From Oscillospiraceae bacterium (GTDB lineage: Bacteria > Bacillota > Clostridia > Oscillospirales > Ruminococcaceae), in assembly GCA_902766785.1 (NCBI GenBank), contig CACXEO010000073.1, positions 1 through 47,559 on the forward strand: a stretch of DNA of 47,559 nucleotides. The letters are read 5' to 3'. The position numbers and the translations under genes were made by a program. Below the pieces are notes generated by a model. It did not search any database. It saw nothing but the letters and a program-made list of their open reading frames with translations, and was not told the DNA's origin. Numbering within the stretch: the first letter of the stretch is position 1; each line of letters begins with the position of its first letter. Positions 27,101-35,037 of the stretch are shown piece by piece.

Positions 27101-27351
27101 GCCTGGAATTCCCGGTCGTCTTCCTCGCCGGAGTCAAAAAGGGAATTATCCCGTTTGAATCAGCACGGCACCCGTCCGACCCGGAAGAGGAACGCAGGCT
27201 GTTCTTTGTGGGATTAACCCGCGCCAAAGAGGAGCTGGTTCTGTCTGCCGCACCAGAATTTTCCCCGTTTCTTGACGGTATGGCCCTCAAGCGGCAGACA
27301 ACGGCAAATTCAAAGCCCGCTCCGGAGACAGAACAGCTGAGCTTGTTTTAA
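24199..27351 (+). CDS. EndoQ-like PHP nuclease fused to a UvrD-family DNA helicase
   Basis: A 1050-residue fusion. Residues 1-400 are an endonuclease Q-like (TIGR00375) PHP module: metal motifs DLHIHSKYS (5-13), TGDFTHP, GEISSIYKK, PAHIWTP and SNSDAHS, then a four-cysteine zinc site (CGVCL...CPACG, about 273-295). After an alanine/lysine-rich linker come superfamily 1 helicase motifs: LNPEQQAAV (Q motif, about 462), AGPGTGKTKT (Walker A, about 477), VDEFQDI (about 638), GDPDQSIYGFRGA (about 665), LHGSKGLEFPVVFLAG (about 960) and VGLTRAKEEL (about 1003). EndoQ nicks DNA 5' of deaminated bases; the helicase presumably unwinds from the nick. GGAGG precedes the ATG. Stands alone, divergent from adhE. 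Confidence 0.92.
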   Translation: MVIADLHIHSKYSRATSRDCDLPHLDLWARRKGIHLLGTGDFTHPAWRGEMEELLVPTGGGFYTLKDSVRMEDETAGEPIQPRFVVSGEISSIYKKNGKTRKVHNVILLPGLEEAKALSDKLEAIGNIHSDGRPILGLDSRDLLEITLETCPEAIFIPAHIWTPHFSLFGAFSGFDTIEECFEDLTPYIYALETGLSSDPPMNRRVSALDRYTLVSNSDAHSPAKLGREANLLDMILTYRDFKNAVETGNGFAGTVEFFPEEGKYHLDGHRNCGVCLTPEETIRYDGKCPACGKKITIGVEHRVEELADRPAGQLPTGMKPFESLVPLPETIGGSTGFSPNSKKTEARYFELLKSIGPEFYILREAPLDQIEREAGVCIAEGIRRLRQGKVNKVAGYDGEYGVISLLNAAEIEELNGQASLFGPASPRPSVKAKPGAILKPKKAAEASKAVLAAEELNPEQQAAVTAAEPAVAVIAGPGTGKTKTLIARIAWLLEEGGAKPSEITAVTFTNQAAAEMRRRLEERFGGKNALRGMTIGTFHSICLKLLGSPTLISRSEALEAAAEVLQKLGLQETPGRFLQQVSGYKNGVFTPDDTLVEAISTYCLQLSKWAALDFDDLLDAALNYPADKIRGFTHLLVDEFQDINGLQYNLIRKWAADGKSLFVIGDPDQSIYGFRGATSKCFERLREELPSLRVIHLVQNYRSTPQILSCAQSALPEDETRQNLSANRPDGEPVRLVDADSDFSEGIFIAKEISRMTGGMDMLESQRSAERTAFRSFSDIAILCRTHRQADLIEKCLRHDSIPCIVTGREGFLEDSEVRGTLAFFRFLLNPEDLPSLRSSLRYIWNCPADLIDQASAYFSTVKMLNPAACLNEFQGLGVLSLWAEAVETYLPFVKKEKPRKLLERWTKEKNLSAAMEKLLQTSVFYSDTPAFLQNLLLGQEGDLMRAAGKNYESGAVRLMTLHGSKGLEFPVVFLAGVKKGIIPFESARHPSDPEEERRLFFVGLTRAKEELVLSAAPEFSPFLDGMALKRQTTANSKPAPETEQLSLF

Positions 27352-27396
27352 CAGGTAGATTCTTGGCTACTCCGTCTAATGTTTTGTTCCTATGCG

Positions 27397-27606
27397 TCCG
27401 GAGGCGCAAACGCGCTTTCAGGCGGCCTTAAGGAATTTAATGAACAAACCGGACAGCATTTTGAACGGTGATATACGGTTCCTTACCCGCCTCTGTGCCA
27501 CGGTGGATGCTTCCAAAAACTACACCTATTTCACCAGTTTATCGGAAGTGCGGGCAACATCGTTCGGTTCGTTTACTGGACCGATGCCATTGCGAATGCG
27601 GAATAA
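27397..27606 (+). pseudogene. C-terminal scrap of a YhgE/Pip-like membrane protein
   Basis: Three short pieces in three frames read in order as GGANALSGGLKEFNEQ (27400 onward), ILNGDIRFLTRLCATVDASK, then FIGSAGNIVRFVYWTDAI and a TAA at 27604. This order (ANxLSxGLxxFN, then NGDxxxLLxRLxATVDxSKxY, then GxVxFxYxTDAI) resembles the extreme C-terminus of the large YhgE/Pip-type proteins of Firmicutes, from memory of that family. No upstream part or start exists, so it is a decayed fragment. The rest of the 350-bp gap 27352-27703 holds only the terminator at 27646. Confidence 0.5.
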
Positions 27607-27645
27607 CCCTCTGCGGCAGATTCACCCTTCCTATAAAGCCGAGAA

Positions 27646-27675
27646 AAGCGAGGCCAAAACGGCTTCGCTTTTTTC
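27646..27675. terminator. Intrinsic terminator near the end of the DUF4838 gene
   Basis: AAGCGAGGCC (27646-27655) pairs with GGCTTCGCTT (27661-27670) with one wobble, followed by TTTTTC; the minus strand also ends in a T-run. It can close the leftward amino-sugar operon. Confidence 0.75.
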
Positions 27676-27703
27676 TTTATATGTGTGTGGCTGCCTAGCA
27701 AAT

Positions 27704-29635
27704 TTAATCAAGGCCGGGGCGTTTTTCATCCCGGATGGCAGCGCCCGCCACGTTGAGGAAGTAATTGACATCCCAAACGTTGTGAACCTCCGGTTCCATC
27801 CAATTGGCCGCGTCTGCGGCTGCCTGCCAACGATCCAGCGCTTTCTGGGAATTGCCCTTTGCCTTTTCTTCAAGAGCGCCCGCCATTAAAACGCAGATTT
27901 CGGCATGGTAGCGGATATACTTCCAGGTTGCCTGGTCACACTTTCCTTCCGCCGCCTCTTCCCTTTCCTTAAACCAAGGCTGTCTTTCCTGCACATAGGC
28001 GGAAAGCGCAGCAAAATCCTTTGCACGGGCCGGGTTGACAGACTCTTCCTCCAGTCGCTGGTACGGTGGGTGGAAAAGATCTGAAAGCGTTTTAAAATAC
28101 TCCTTCATCGTTCCCGCATCCGTGCCGAATACATCTTCCAGGTATGCGTCCGCTACCTGGTCGAAGGATTGCTCCCGGTTCCAGAGGGCGGAGGCCATCG
28201 CGGTCATTCCAAGGGCAGTGGGAAAAGCGGCGCGCTGCATCTGGCAGCTCATCATTCCGTTGATCCCCAGTTCTTTCAGGTCTTTCATATCTTCAAACAG
28301 CACCTGAGAGGAACGGTAACCTCCCAGATCGAAATTCCAATCCCAAAGCAGGTGATAGTCATAGTCAAAACTGTCTCCCGCAAAACCCTTCTGCCACTCT
28401 TTCAGGTAGGCGATATTGTCTTCCACCTTGGTGGGAAGTTCAACCCGGTTACGGAGATAGGGCACTGTTTTTCCCCCGCCTACACCGTTTTCGCCGAGAA
28501 AAGTGGTAGTATAGGTCCGGCTGATCGGGGCGAACATCAGGGTGAAGCGGTCCCGCTCGATAATCCTCTCTTTTTCCGGAGCCCAGAGCAGGTCCATGTA
28601 AACTAAAAACACGATTCGCGTTTTCAGCTTTTCCGCAGCCAGCCGCGAGTCGATTTCATTGAGAAGCCTGACATAATAATCAGACGGGCGGGTGTTTTTG
28701 CAGTTTTCACATTCGCAGTGGTTGTTCGCTTCGTCGGCAAGCCAGAAGTGGATATAATCCACCTGCGGATGTTCCTTTGAATAAGAAACAACCGCCTCGA
28801 CCACCGTTTTCCGGATGTCCGGATTTGAATAACAAAGCTGGGTGTTGAGGGAAATCCCTTTCCAAATACCCCGTTTCCCGTTTACCAACGCAAACGGTTC
28901 CACTTCTTTTTCAGTGAGGTGGTATTCCTGCGGTTCCCAACCGTGGCCCGGAATCCCGAAAGGCTCACAGGTCCAGCCATGGCCGACCCGGTGGAGCATC
29001 ATACCGCGCTCTTTAATTTCTGAGACGGTTTCCTCCACCATGGCGGTCACTTCTTCCACACTGGTTTTCTGCCCCTGCATTCCAGGGTTAGAAGCGTGGG
29101 AGTACCACTTGTCAAAAAAGGTGTAAGGCACCATAAACTGGTGAAAATACCCGTTTAAGCCCACCTTGGGCATCCAACGGATAATTTGCCGGACATGGTT
29201 GTAAGAACACGCGCCCTCTATGCAGATACCGCGGTGGCGGTAAGAAGCCTTTTCATGAATGGACACACGCAGTTTTCTCAGGTCCCCGAGGATTATTTTT
29301 TCTCCGTCCTCTCCCGGGCGGATCCATCGGCAGCCAGCTTCACGCAGGAAACGGTAGGCGGCAATCAGCACGCTTCTAGGGTTTGGGCCAGCGATAATCC
29401 CCTCGCAATTCGCAACTTTAATTTCCACCGCGTCGTCAAGCTCCGGATTCCTGTCCGACGGGGTTTGCTCTGAAAGCCCCACCCGGATCCCCCGTAAGCC
29501 GACGTAATTTTCCCCAGCGAGCAATACCGCCGTCTCAACCGACGGATCCACCATTGGCAGATATTTTTTCAATTCTTCTGCCGCCAGCCGGACGGCCGGG
29601 TCGGAACCCATTTGAATAATTCTGATTTCCACCAT
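27704..29635 (-). CDS. DUF4838 protein, probable cytoplasmic glycoside hydrolase
   Basis: A 643-residue DUF4838-family protein. The N-terminal part (about 1-115) resembles the alpha-glucuronidase/hexosaminidase accessory fold (AAEELKKYL, then SVLIAAYRFLREAGCRWIRPGEDGE). The central TIM-barrel-like part has YRHRGICIEGA, VDYIHFWLADEANNHCECENC and the following TRPSDYYVRLLNEID, which define DUF4838. No signal peptide is visible, so it should act inside the cell. As last gene of the NagB-like/PfkB/NagA operon it probably releases or processes an N-acetylhexosamine-containing sugar; substrate and activity are inferred. EAN in the LADEANNH segment is a candidate acid/base, not proven. Confidence 0.8.
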   Translation of the reverse strand: MVEIRIIQMGSDPAVRLAAEELKKYLPMVDPSVETAVLLAGENYVGLRGIRVGLSEQTPSDRNPELDDAVEIKVANCEGIIAGPNPRSVLIAAYRFLREAGCRWIRPGEDGEKIILGDLRKLRVSIHEKASYRHRGICIEGACSYNHVRQIIRWMPKVGLNGYFHQFMVPYTFFDKWYSHASNPGMQGQKTSVEEVTAMVEETVSEIKERGMMLHRVGHGWTCEPFGIPGHGWEPQEYHLTEKEVEPFALVNGKRGIWKGISLNTQLCYSNPDIRKTVVEAVVSYSKEHPQVDYIHFWLADEANNHCECENCKNTRPSDYYVRLLNEIDSRLAAEKLKTRIVFLVYMDLLWAPEKERIIERDRFTLMFAPISRTYTTTFLGENGVGGGKTVPYLRNRVELPTKVEDNIAYLKEWQKGFAGDSFDYDYHLLWDWNFDLGGYRSSQVLFEDMKDLKELGINGMMSCQMQRAAFPTALGMTAMASALWNREQSFDQVADAYLEDVFGTDAGTMKEYFKTLSDLFHPPYQRLEEESVNPARAKDFAALSAYVQERQPWFKEREEAAEGKCDQATWKYIRYHAEICVLMAGALEEKAKGNSQKALDRWQAAADAANWMEPEVHNVWDVNYFLNVAGAAIRDEKRPGLD

Positions 29636-29656
29636 ATTCCCCTCCTCATCTAATCG

Positions 29657-30823
29657 TTAATCGAACAAAATATTTCCCTCCCGCATCACAAAGCTGACGC
29701 GGATATCATCGTCGAACATTACCACATCTCCGGCCATTCCTTCGGCAAGGCTGCCACGGCACTTCTCCAGTCCAACCGACTTGGCAACGTTATAACTTGC
29801 CATAGCAACAGCCTTTGCAAGCGGAATTCCCACATTTTTAACCGCGTTGCGTACAAGAATGTCAGCCGTTGCAACGCTTCCTGCAAAAGCCGTGCGGTCG
29901 GCCAGCATAGCAACCCCGTCTGTCACCAGAACGGGGAGCCCTCCCAGTTCGTACTCACCTTCCGGCATATCGGCGGGACGGGTTGCATCGCTTGTAAGCA
30001 TTACCTGGTCGGAACGTTTGCATTTCAAAAGAAGCCGAATCATCTCCGGTGGCATATGGCGTCCGTCTGAAATAATTTCCGCGCTGTAGCCGTCAAGCTC
30101 CAGGGCCGCTTCAATCACCCCGGCTCTGCAGTAATAATCGGGGGAACGGATACCGCTCATCGCGTTGAAACAATGGGTAACATGGCTGAACCCAGCTTCG
30201 AGCGCCTGTTGCATAACGCTGTAATCAGCATCGGTATGGGCGGCGCTTACCAGCACGCCCTTCCTCCTTAAATAGGCGGCCAACTCAAACGCTCCCGGGA
30301 GTTCCGGCGCCATAGAAATCCGAAGCACATCCTCTCCGGCACCTGAAATTGCGCGAAACGCTTCTATTGACGGGGATTGCAGATAAGCGGGATTCTGCGC
30401 GCCCTTATATTTCATGGAAATGAAAGGCCCTTCCAGGTGTATTCCCAAAACAGAGGCTCCGCAGTGAGAACATATTTTAACATTGCGGACGGCGCGGCAG
30501 GCTTTCCGGATATTCTCCGGAGATGCCGTCAAAGTCGTCGGAAGGAACCCAGTCATTCCATGCCTTGCATGGGTCTCGGCAATTTGAACGATCGCTTCCT
30601 CTGTACCGTCCATTGTGTCTGCGCCCCCGCCCCCGTGGACGTGCGCGTCAATAAAGCCCGGGGAGATGTAGCGCCCTGCAGCGTCGATTACCCGGTCAGA
30701 CGGCGAGGGGGTGAACTCCGCGCTGAACACCTTGGAAATTTTTCCGTCTTCTACCACAACACCGCCCTGATCCAGAATATTGTCCCGTAAAACCAATTTG
30801 CCATTATATAGGATTATCGCCAT
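29657..30823 (-). CDS. nagA: N-acetylglucosamine-6-phosphate deacetylase
   Basis: A 388-residue amidohydrolase-fold NagA that removes acetate from GlcNAc-6-phosphate. Metal and substrate motifs appear in order: DAHVHGGGGADTMDG, GIHLEGPFIS (metal-binding glutamate), SAAHTDA, THCFNAM and LTSDATRPADMPEGEY, where the catalytic aspartate lies in TSDA. Length matches the family. It starts 6 bp after the PfkB kinase gene's stop and is followed by DUF4838. Its product, glucosamine-6-phosphate, is the expected substrate of the NagB-like protein upstream. Confidence 0.94.
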   Translation of the reverse strand: MAIILYNGKLVLRDNILDQGGVVVEDGKISKVFSAEFTPSPSDRVIDAAGRYISPGFIDAHVHGGGGADTMDGTEEAIVQIAETHARHGMTGFLPTTLTASPENIRKACRAVRNVKICSHCGASVLGIHLEGPFISMKYKGAQNPAYLQSPSIEAFRAISGAGEDVLRISMAPELPGAFELAAYLRRKGVLVSAAHTDADYSVMQQALEAGFSHVTHCFNAMSGIRSPDYYCRAGVIEAALELDGYSAEIISDGRHMPPEMIRLLLKCKRSDQVMLTSDATRPADMPEGEYELGGLPVLVTDGVAMLADRTAFAGSVATADILVRNAVKNVGIPLAKAVAMASYNVAKSVGLEKCRGSLAEGMAGDVVMFDDDIRVSFVMREGNILFD

Positions 30824-30829
30824 CCTGGG

Positions 30830-31888
30830 TCATCTCCCTTCGCCGGAGTCATATCCGGCAAACCAGCATTTGGTGTTCCAGTTCTCCGCCTCAATTCTTT
30901 TTTTCAGCGCTTCGGGCGTCACCTGCATTGCTATGCTGTCAGGCGACTCCACCGCCATCCCGGCGCAAAGAGCGCCGAGTTCAGGCGCGCTCGCAAGGGC
31001 GGTCTCTCCAAGCCTCGAGTCACTGTGCCCCTTTAAGAACGGGTAGCCCAGTGCCAGCGCCGCAATCGTCCCGCCCAGGAACGCATCCCCTGCACCGGTG
31101 GTGTTGACTACAGCAGCTGGGATTGCGGATATAAACTCCATGCCGGAAGAATCAAATGCGTACGCGCCGTCTTTTCCACAGGTTACCAGCACGCGGATTT
31201 CCGGATTAAACCGCTTTGCATACTCATAGAGCCCCAGCGCGGTTCCCTGTGCATTTCCATTTGCTCCGGAAATGGCCTGCGCCTCTTCCAAGTTAACGGC
31301 GAGCAGGTCACAGTACCGCAGCATACCAAGTTCTTTTAACTGTCCCGCTTCTCCGGCAGCAACTGAAAGAACGCAAAAGCTTCCCTTTTCACGGCCAAAC
31401 CGCAGAAGCTCCAAACGGCTTTCCATCGACACCTCGGGGATGGCGGCAACAATCGCCTCCGGCCCGGGGTTAATCCGCTGCAGACAGGTCATGATATAAT
31501 CCGGCGTCACAGCAGAACCCGCCCCATTTGAAGCGGTAAAATTGCAACCTTCTTTATCCGGGTATTGCAGGCAGACACTGACCGCCGTTGGGTAGTCAGT
31601 AACCTTACTTATATAGGTTGTATTCATTCCGGCACGGCGCATCTCGCCGATCAGCCGCTCACCGGCGCTGTCCGCACCCACACAGCCAACCGGAAAAACT
31701 TCCGCCTCAGGAGCAAGCAGGGTTGAAATATAATGAAAGACGATATGTAATTTGCAGTAATCCCTGGCGTCACTCAAGGTTACCAGGCGGGATTCGCTCC
31801 GGCCAAGGGTGCGGTTGTCATCCGTTAAAAAAAACATCCCAACGCCGATTCCACCTGTGCCGATTACTTTGCTGAATCTCCGTTTCAC
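30830..31888 (-). CDS. PfkB-family carbohydrate kinase
   Basis: A 352-residue ribokinase-like kinase. FPVGCVGADSAGERLIGEM is the N-terminal glycine-rich signature region, and VVNTTGAGDAFLGGTIAALALG is the PfkB signature 2 with the catalytic aspartate. The lid region is divergent, so sugar specificity cannot be read. In this operon it could phosphorylate a free N-acetylhexosamine to give the NagA substrate. I chose GTG 31888, whose GTGA overlaps the preceding stop and which has AGGGGG seven bases upstream, over ATG 31912 inside the upstream gene. Confidence 0.88.
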   Translation of the reverse strand: MKRRFSKVIGTGGIGVGMFFLTDDNRTLGRSESRLVTLSDARDYCKLHIVFHYISTLLAPEAEVFPVGCVGADSAGERLIGEMRRAGMNTTYISKVTDYPTAVSVCLQYPDKEGCNFTASNGAGSAVTPDYIMTCLQRINPGPEAIVAAIPEVSMESRLELLRFGREKGSFCVLSVAAGEAGQLKELGMLRYCDLLAVNLEEAQAISGANGNAQGTALGLYEYAKRFNPEIRVLVTCGKDGAYAFDSSGMEFISAIPAAVVNTTGAGDAFLGGTIAALALGYPFLKGHSDSRLGETALASAPELGALCAGMAVESPDSIAMQVTPEALKKRIEAENWNTKCWFAGYDSGEGR

Positions 31889-32781
31889 AGGTTGACCCCC
31901 TTGAACTTCCACTCAGGATGATGGGAAAACGGATGATCAGCCGTCTCCTCCGTTGCGGTAATCAGGGCATCGGGGTGCTCCTGTAAAAGTGTCATTGGAT
32001 ATTCCGGCGTTGGTTCGTCAGCAAACAGGGCGACCCGCAGCGCTGTCTGCTTCCAGGCGCCAGTGGCGGAATAAACCCTGATTTTTTTTGCCTTCATGCA
32101 CTCCTTGACTCCAAGTGTAACGGACATCGGCGGCTGAAATTGCCAAGCCGCGCCGTATTCCCGCTGAGAAAGCGCTAAAATAGTATCAAAGTTGTTTTCC
32201 TGAATTCTCGCAGCCCCCTCTTTGATTTCCTCAATCGTTACCGGAACATATGGGTTCCTTTTCGCCTGGTTATATGCAATATGTCCATCCTGTCCCCATC
32301 CGCCTAATGTGTAATCAATCTCTGTTCCAGCGATCATCTCGGAAATCTTATTGACATTATCGGGCGTAAGATAATGCCGGTTTTCAAGCGGAGTTCGCAG
32401 CTCTTCCTCAACGGCACCGTAAAAAAAGCGATCCATAAAGCTTTTAAAGTTGGATGGGTCGTCTTCGGGAAGGAGTTTTCCCTCCCAGTCAAGGTTTTCG
32501 TCCATATGAAATACAACCATATTTTGCAGGGAAATGCGCTCTGTGTTGACAATCCGCGCAAATGGTTCATACCATTGTTTCGGTCCGCAGGGGACAATCG
32601 CGTTAAAACGCCGCCCCTCCTCGTTGGCTTTTTTGATTTCATCCGCGAAATCCCTGGCCATTACTTCTCCCAAAGTTGCCGCGTCCCTGACAATCCGCAG
32701 CGGCACTTTCCGCCCCGGGTGATTCATCAGTTCCTGCCTGGGAATTGCACACCATTCATAAATCTGTTTCTTGGTCAGCAT
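31885..32781 (-). CDS. Glucosamine-6-phosphate deaminase-like protein (NagB family)
   Basis: A 298-residue member of the NagB/6-phosphogluconolactonase fold, longer than canonical NagB (about 240-270). Landmarks are VVFHMDENLDW (equivalent of the NagB FNMDEY loop), NFKSFMDRFFY and GGWGQDGHIAYNQA, matching GIGxDGHIAFNEP with substitutions. It should isomerise and deaminate glucosamine-6-phosphate to fructose-6-phosphate and ammonia, but the divergent active-site loops allow a different amino sugar. First gene of the four-gene operon, divergent from the AraC regulator. Confidence 0.82.
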   Translation of the reverse strand: MLTKKQIYEWCAIPRQELMNHPGRKVPLRIVRDAATLGEVMARDFADEIKKANEEGRRFNAIVPCGPKQWYEPFARIVNTERISLQNMVVFHMDENLDWEGKLLPEDDPSNFKSFMDRFFYGAVEEELRTPLENRHYLTPDNVNKISEMIAGTEIDYTLGGWGQDGHIAYNQAKRNPYVPVTIEEIKEGAARIQENNFDTILALSQREYGAAWQFQPPMSVTLGVKECMKAKKIRVYSATGAWKQTALRVALFADEPTPEYPMTLLQEHPDALITATEETADHPFSHHPEWKFKGVNL

Positions 32782-32885
32782 GATACATCATCACTCCTTT
32801 TAAAACATTCACAAAACAAAGATAGAATCTTTGTAAAGCTTCACAATTCTAATTGCATTTTCAGGAAACGAATCCGAACGTCCGG

Positions 32886-32914
32886 TTGACAAAAATTCCT
32901 TTTAAAGCTACTCT
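32886..32914 (+). promoter_or_regulatory. Promoter toward the AraC regulator
   Basis: A perfect TTGACA (32886-32891), a 17-bp spacer and TACTCT (32909-32914). It lies in the 228-bp divergent region between the NagB-like gene and the regulator; a second AT-rich dyad, AATAAT-N4-ATTATT, sits at 32958-32973. Confidence 0.65.
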
Positions 32915-33009
32915 TAGTATAGGATTTTACCCTTTCATAGTAAATGTACAAAAACTCAATAATTTGGATTATTCTAATATGTTTTTACTTTTGAAAGGCG
33001 GTGTTCAAA

Positions 33010-33852
33010 ATGAAAAACCCTGACGGGATTTTTACCGTCTCCCTCCTCAATTTCCCCAAATTTTTGTATGCTCACTCCTTTAGTTCCCCCAATTACCGCT
33101 TTTCTTCCAGGCAGTACCAGTTTCTTGAAATTGTCTATGTAACAAAAGGGAGAATCCAAATGGTCCTTGACGGCACTGAATATTACGCTGAAAAAGGCGA
33201 TTGCCTTGTCATACGCCCGGGGACAATGGCGGATCTTGTTTCAGACTGCAGGTTTAACCAGCACGCCCACCTGAGCGTGGGAATTGAATGCGCAATGGAA
33301 ATCAGCGAAGGTGAGGTACCGCCAAAGGATGAACATTCCTTTGTATTTACCTTTCGCACCAAACCCCGCCTTGCATTGCCGGAAACATTCTCCTCTTTAT
33401 TCGAAGGGCTGATTCACGCATATAATCAAAACGAAATGAATCTGGCAACCGGGCTTTTTCTTCAGCTGTGCAGCATGCTTTCGCCGGAGGACGGCACTTC
33501 CGCCCAGCATAAAAGCTCAGCTTATACCCGAAAAATTAAGGATTACATTGAACATAACTATCAAAAACGCATCACCATTCCATTTCTGGCCGACTATCTT
33601 TCGATCACCCCGGAATATGCAAGCAGCGTCTTCAGACGGGAAACAGGTGAGACGATTATTGCCTACCTCAACCGGAAAAGAATCCGCGTCGCAAAAGATC
33701 TGCTGCAAAACCGGAGTATCAGCATCCAGTATGTTGCAGAACAGGTTGGCATTCCAGATGACGCCTATTTTTCCCGCCTGTTTAAAAAGGAGGAAGGAAT
33801 CTCGCCCAGGGAGTACCGCAGTACCCTGCAACGCGCATATATCAGCTACTAA
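33010..33852 (+). CDS. AraC-family regulator of the amino-sugar operon
   Basis: A 280-residue AraC/XylS protein. The N-terminal cupin-like sensing domain (about 25-90, with YYAEKGDCLVIRPGT) is followed by two C-terminal helix-turn-helices. TIPFLADYLSITPEYASSVF and IQYVAEQVGIPDDAYFSRLFK, ending in GISPREYR, are typical. It is divergent from the NagB-like/PfkB/NagA/DUF4838 operon, so it very probably activates that operon in response to a sugar. I chose ATG 33010 with AAAGGCGG eight bases upstream rather than the GTG at 33001. Confidence 0.92.
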   Translation: MKNPDGIFTVSLLNFPKFLYAHSFSSPNYRFSSRQYQFLEIVYVTKGRIQMVLDGTEYYAEKGDCLVIRPGTMADLVSDCRFNQHAHLSVGIECAMEISEGEVPPKDEHSFVFTFRTKPRLALPETFSSLFEGLIHAYNQNEMNLATGLFLQLCSMLSPEDGTSAQHKSSAYTRKIKDYIEHNYQKRITIPFLADYLSITPEYASSVFRRETGETIIAYLNRKRIRVAKDLLQNRSISIQYVAEQVGIPDDAYFSRLFKKEEGISPREYRSTLQRAYISY

Positions 33853-33885
33853 AAACGGGCCGGAGATTCCTCTCCGGCCCGTTTT
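33852..33885. terminator. Bidirectional terminator between convergent genes
   Basis: AAAACGGGCCGGAGA (33852-33866), loop TTCC, and its exact complement TCTCCGGCCCGTTTT (33871-33885). Shared by the AraC gene and the leftward sigma-like gene. Confidence 0.95.
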
Positions 33886-33897
33886 AAATTATTACAT

Positions 33898-34404
33898 TCA
33901 AGCGACTTCGCTGTTATAGTCCTCCCATTCACATTTGATCCGGGTGATATGCCAGGACAGTTCCTCACGGGATAAATGCCTGATCTGCATAATTTCAGCC
34001 GTGGTGAATTGATTAACAAACAGCCAGGCGGTCGCCTGGATATCCTCGCTCAGCCGTTTCATAAAATCGTAAAACAGCACCCCATTTACAAAATCCCCCA
34101 CGCCGTGGTATAGCTGCCCAATAGAGGGGCTTTCCTCACCGTCAACAGGCATGTCCAGCGAAAAATTGCTCTCAAGCCGTTTGATCCGGTTCCTGCGGAC
34201 CCTTTCTTTTTTTAAAGCGCTGAAAACGCATTCCTTTGCACAAGGCAGAAATTCTGACAGGCCTTTTCTGTAAGTTCGTACTGCACATAAAAAGCCAAGC
34301 CTTGCTATTTTCTGCGGATCCTGTTTTTCAAGGCCGCGTCCAAAACGGCGGCACCATTCCTCAATTTTATCCTCATACGCGTTTAACACGTCAAATTCAG
34401 TCAT
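33898..34404 (-). CDS. Sigma-70-like regulatory protein
   Basis: A 168-residue protein with the layout of a short sigma factor. A helical N-terminal part (ARLGFLCAVRTYRKGLSEFLPCAKECVFSAL, about 34-66) resembles region 2 (…FLxYAxxCVxxALxxERVRxxR). A C-terminal helix-turn-helix (FTTAEIMQIRHLSREELSWHI, about 132-152) resembles region 4. The core resemblance is to the small sigma-like proteins of Clostridia; I cannot say which regulon it serves. Its ATG overlaps the stop of the preceding frameshifted gene by four bases, so the two form an operon. No anti-sigma factor is recognisable. Confidence 0.65.
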   Translation of the reverse strand: MTEFDVLNAYEDKIEEWCRRFGRGLEKQDPQKIARLGFLCAVRTYRKGLSEFLPCAKECVFSALKKERVRRNRIKRLESNFSLDMPVDGEESPSIGQLYHGVGDFVNGVLFYDFMKRLSEDIQATAWLFVNQFTTAEIMQIRHLSREELSWHITRIKCEWEDYNSEVA

Positions 34405-34867
34405 TCCTTTTTCTCCTTTGGCAACATAGAGGCAAGGTCTGTCTTCCTGGGCTTTTGAACCCGCCCTGGCGTCATTTTTTGAATGGGAAAGCGGTGCTCC
34501 GGCTTATATTCCCCAACCCACGCCTGCTCGCCCGGAACCTGTTCGACAATAAAATACGCCGGGGGCTTAATCCCGTTTTCATTGAGCGCCGCACAAATTG
34601 AGTCCATAGGAAAAGCACCGCCCTTTTGAACAGTCACCGTATCATCCCCTTCTTCGCCGCAGGGCTCCAAAAGAATCTGTCTTCCCTTCCGGCCAAAAAG
34701 AAAGGTACAAAAAACCTGCACTCCGTCTCACGCATCATTTTCTGGTTGAGCAACGTATTGAGCCGTACCATATGGTCCGCCATAATACTTAACGACAGTG
34801 TCTTGGATGGACGCGGATTCGGCTTCATCCAGTTAAAACGGCTGCGATCGAATGTATTCATATCCAT
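34401..34867 (-). pseudogene. Unknown cytoplasmic protein with a frameshift
   Basis: The ATG at 34867 (GAGGG seven bases upstream) reads MDMNTFDRSRFNWMKPNPRP to LLNQKMMRETE. At about 34721 the frame that continues in a protein-like way changes to VQVFCTFLFGRKGRQILLEP and runs to 34401. Supplying one G in GAGTGCAG restores a single protein of about 155 residues. The second frame has only a poor start of its own (GTG touching GGAG), so a frameshift, or a sequencing error, is more likely than two genes. No family recognised. Coupled by a 4-bp overlap to the sigma-like gene. Confidence 0.6.
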
Positions 34868-35037
34868 AGTACATCCCTCTTTCGTCAAAATTCACATCTG
34901 CGTTTACTTTCATTATACAGCGCATTCCGCTGAATATCACTCTGCAATGGGTTTAAATAATTTTTTAAAAATTTATTGATAATACAGCTAGTCAAAAAGG
35001 GTAAAAAATGGTATTATATCAACAATGTGTGTAAAAC

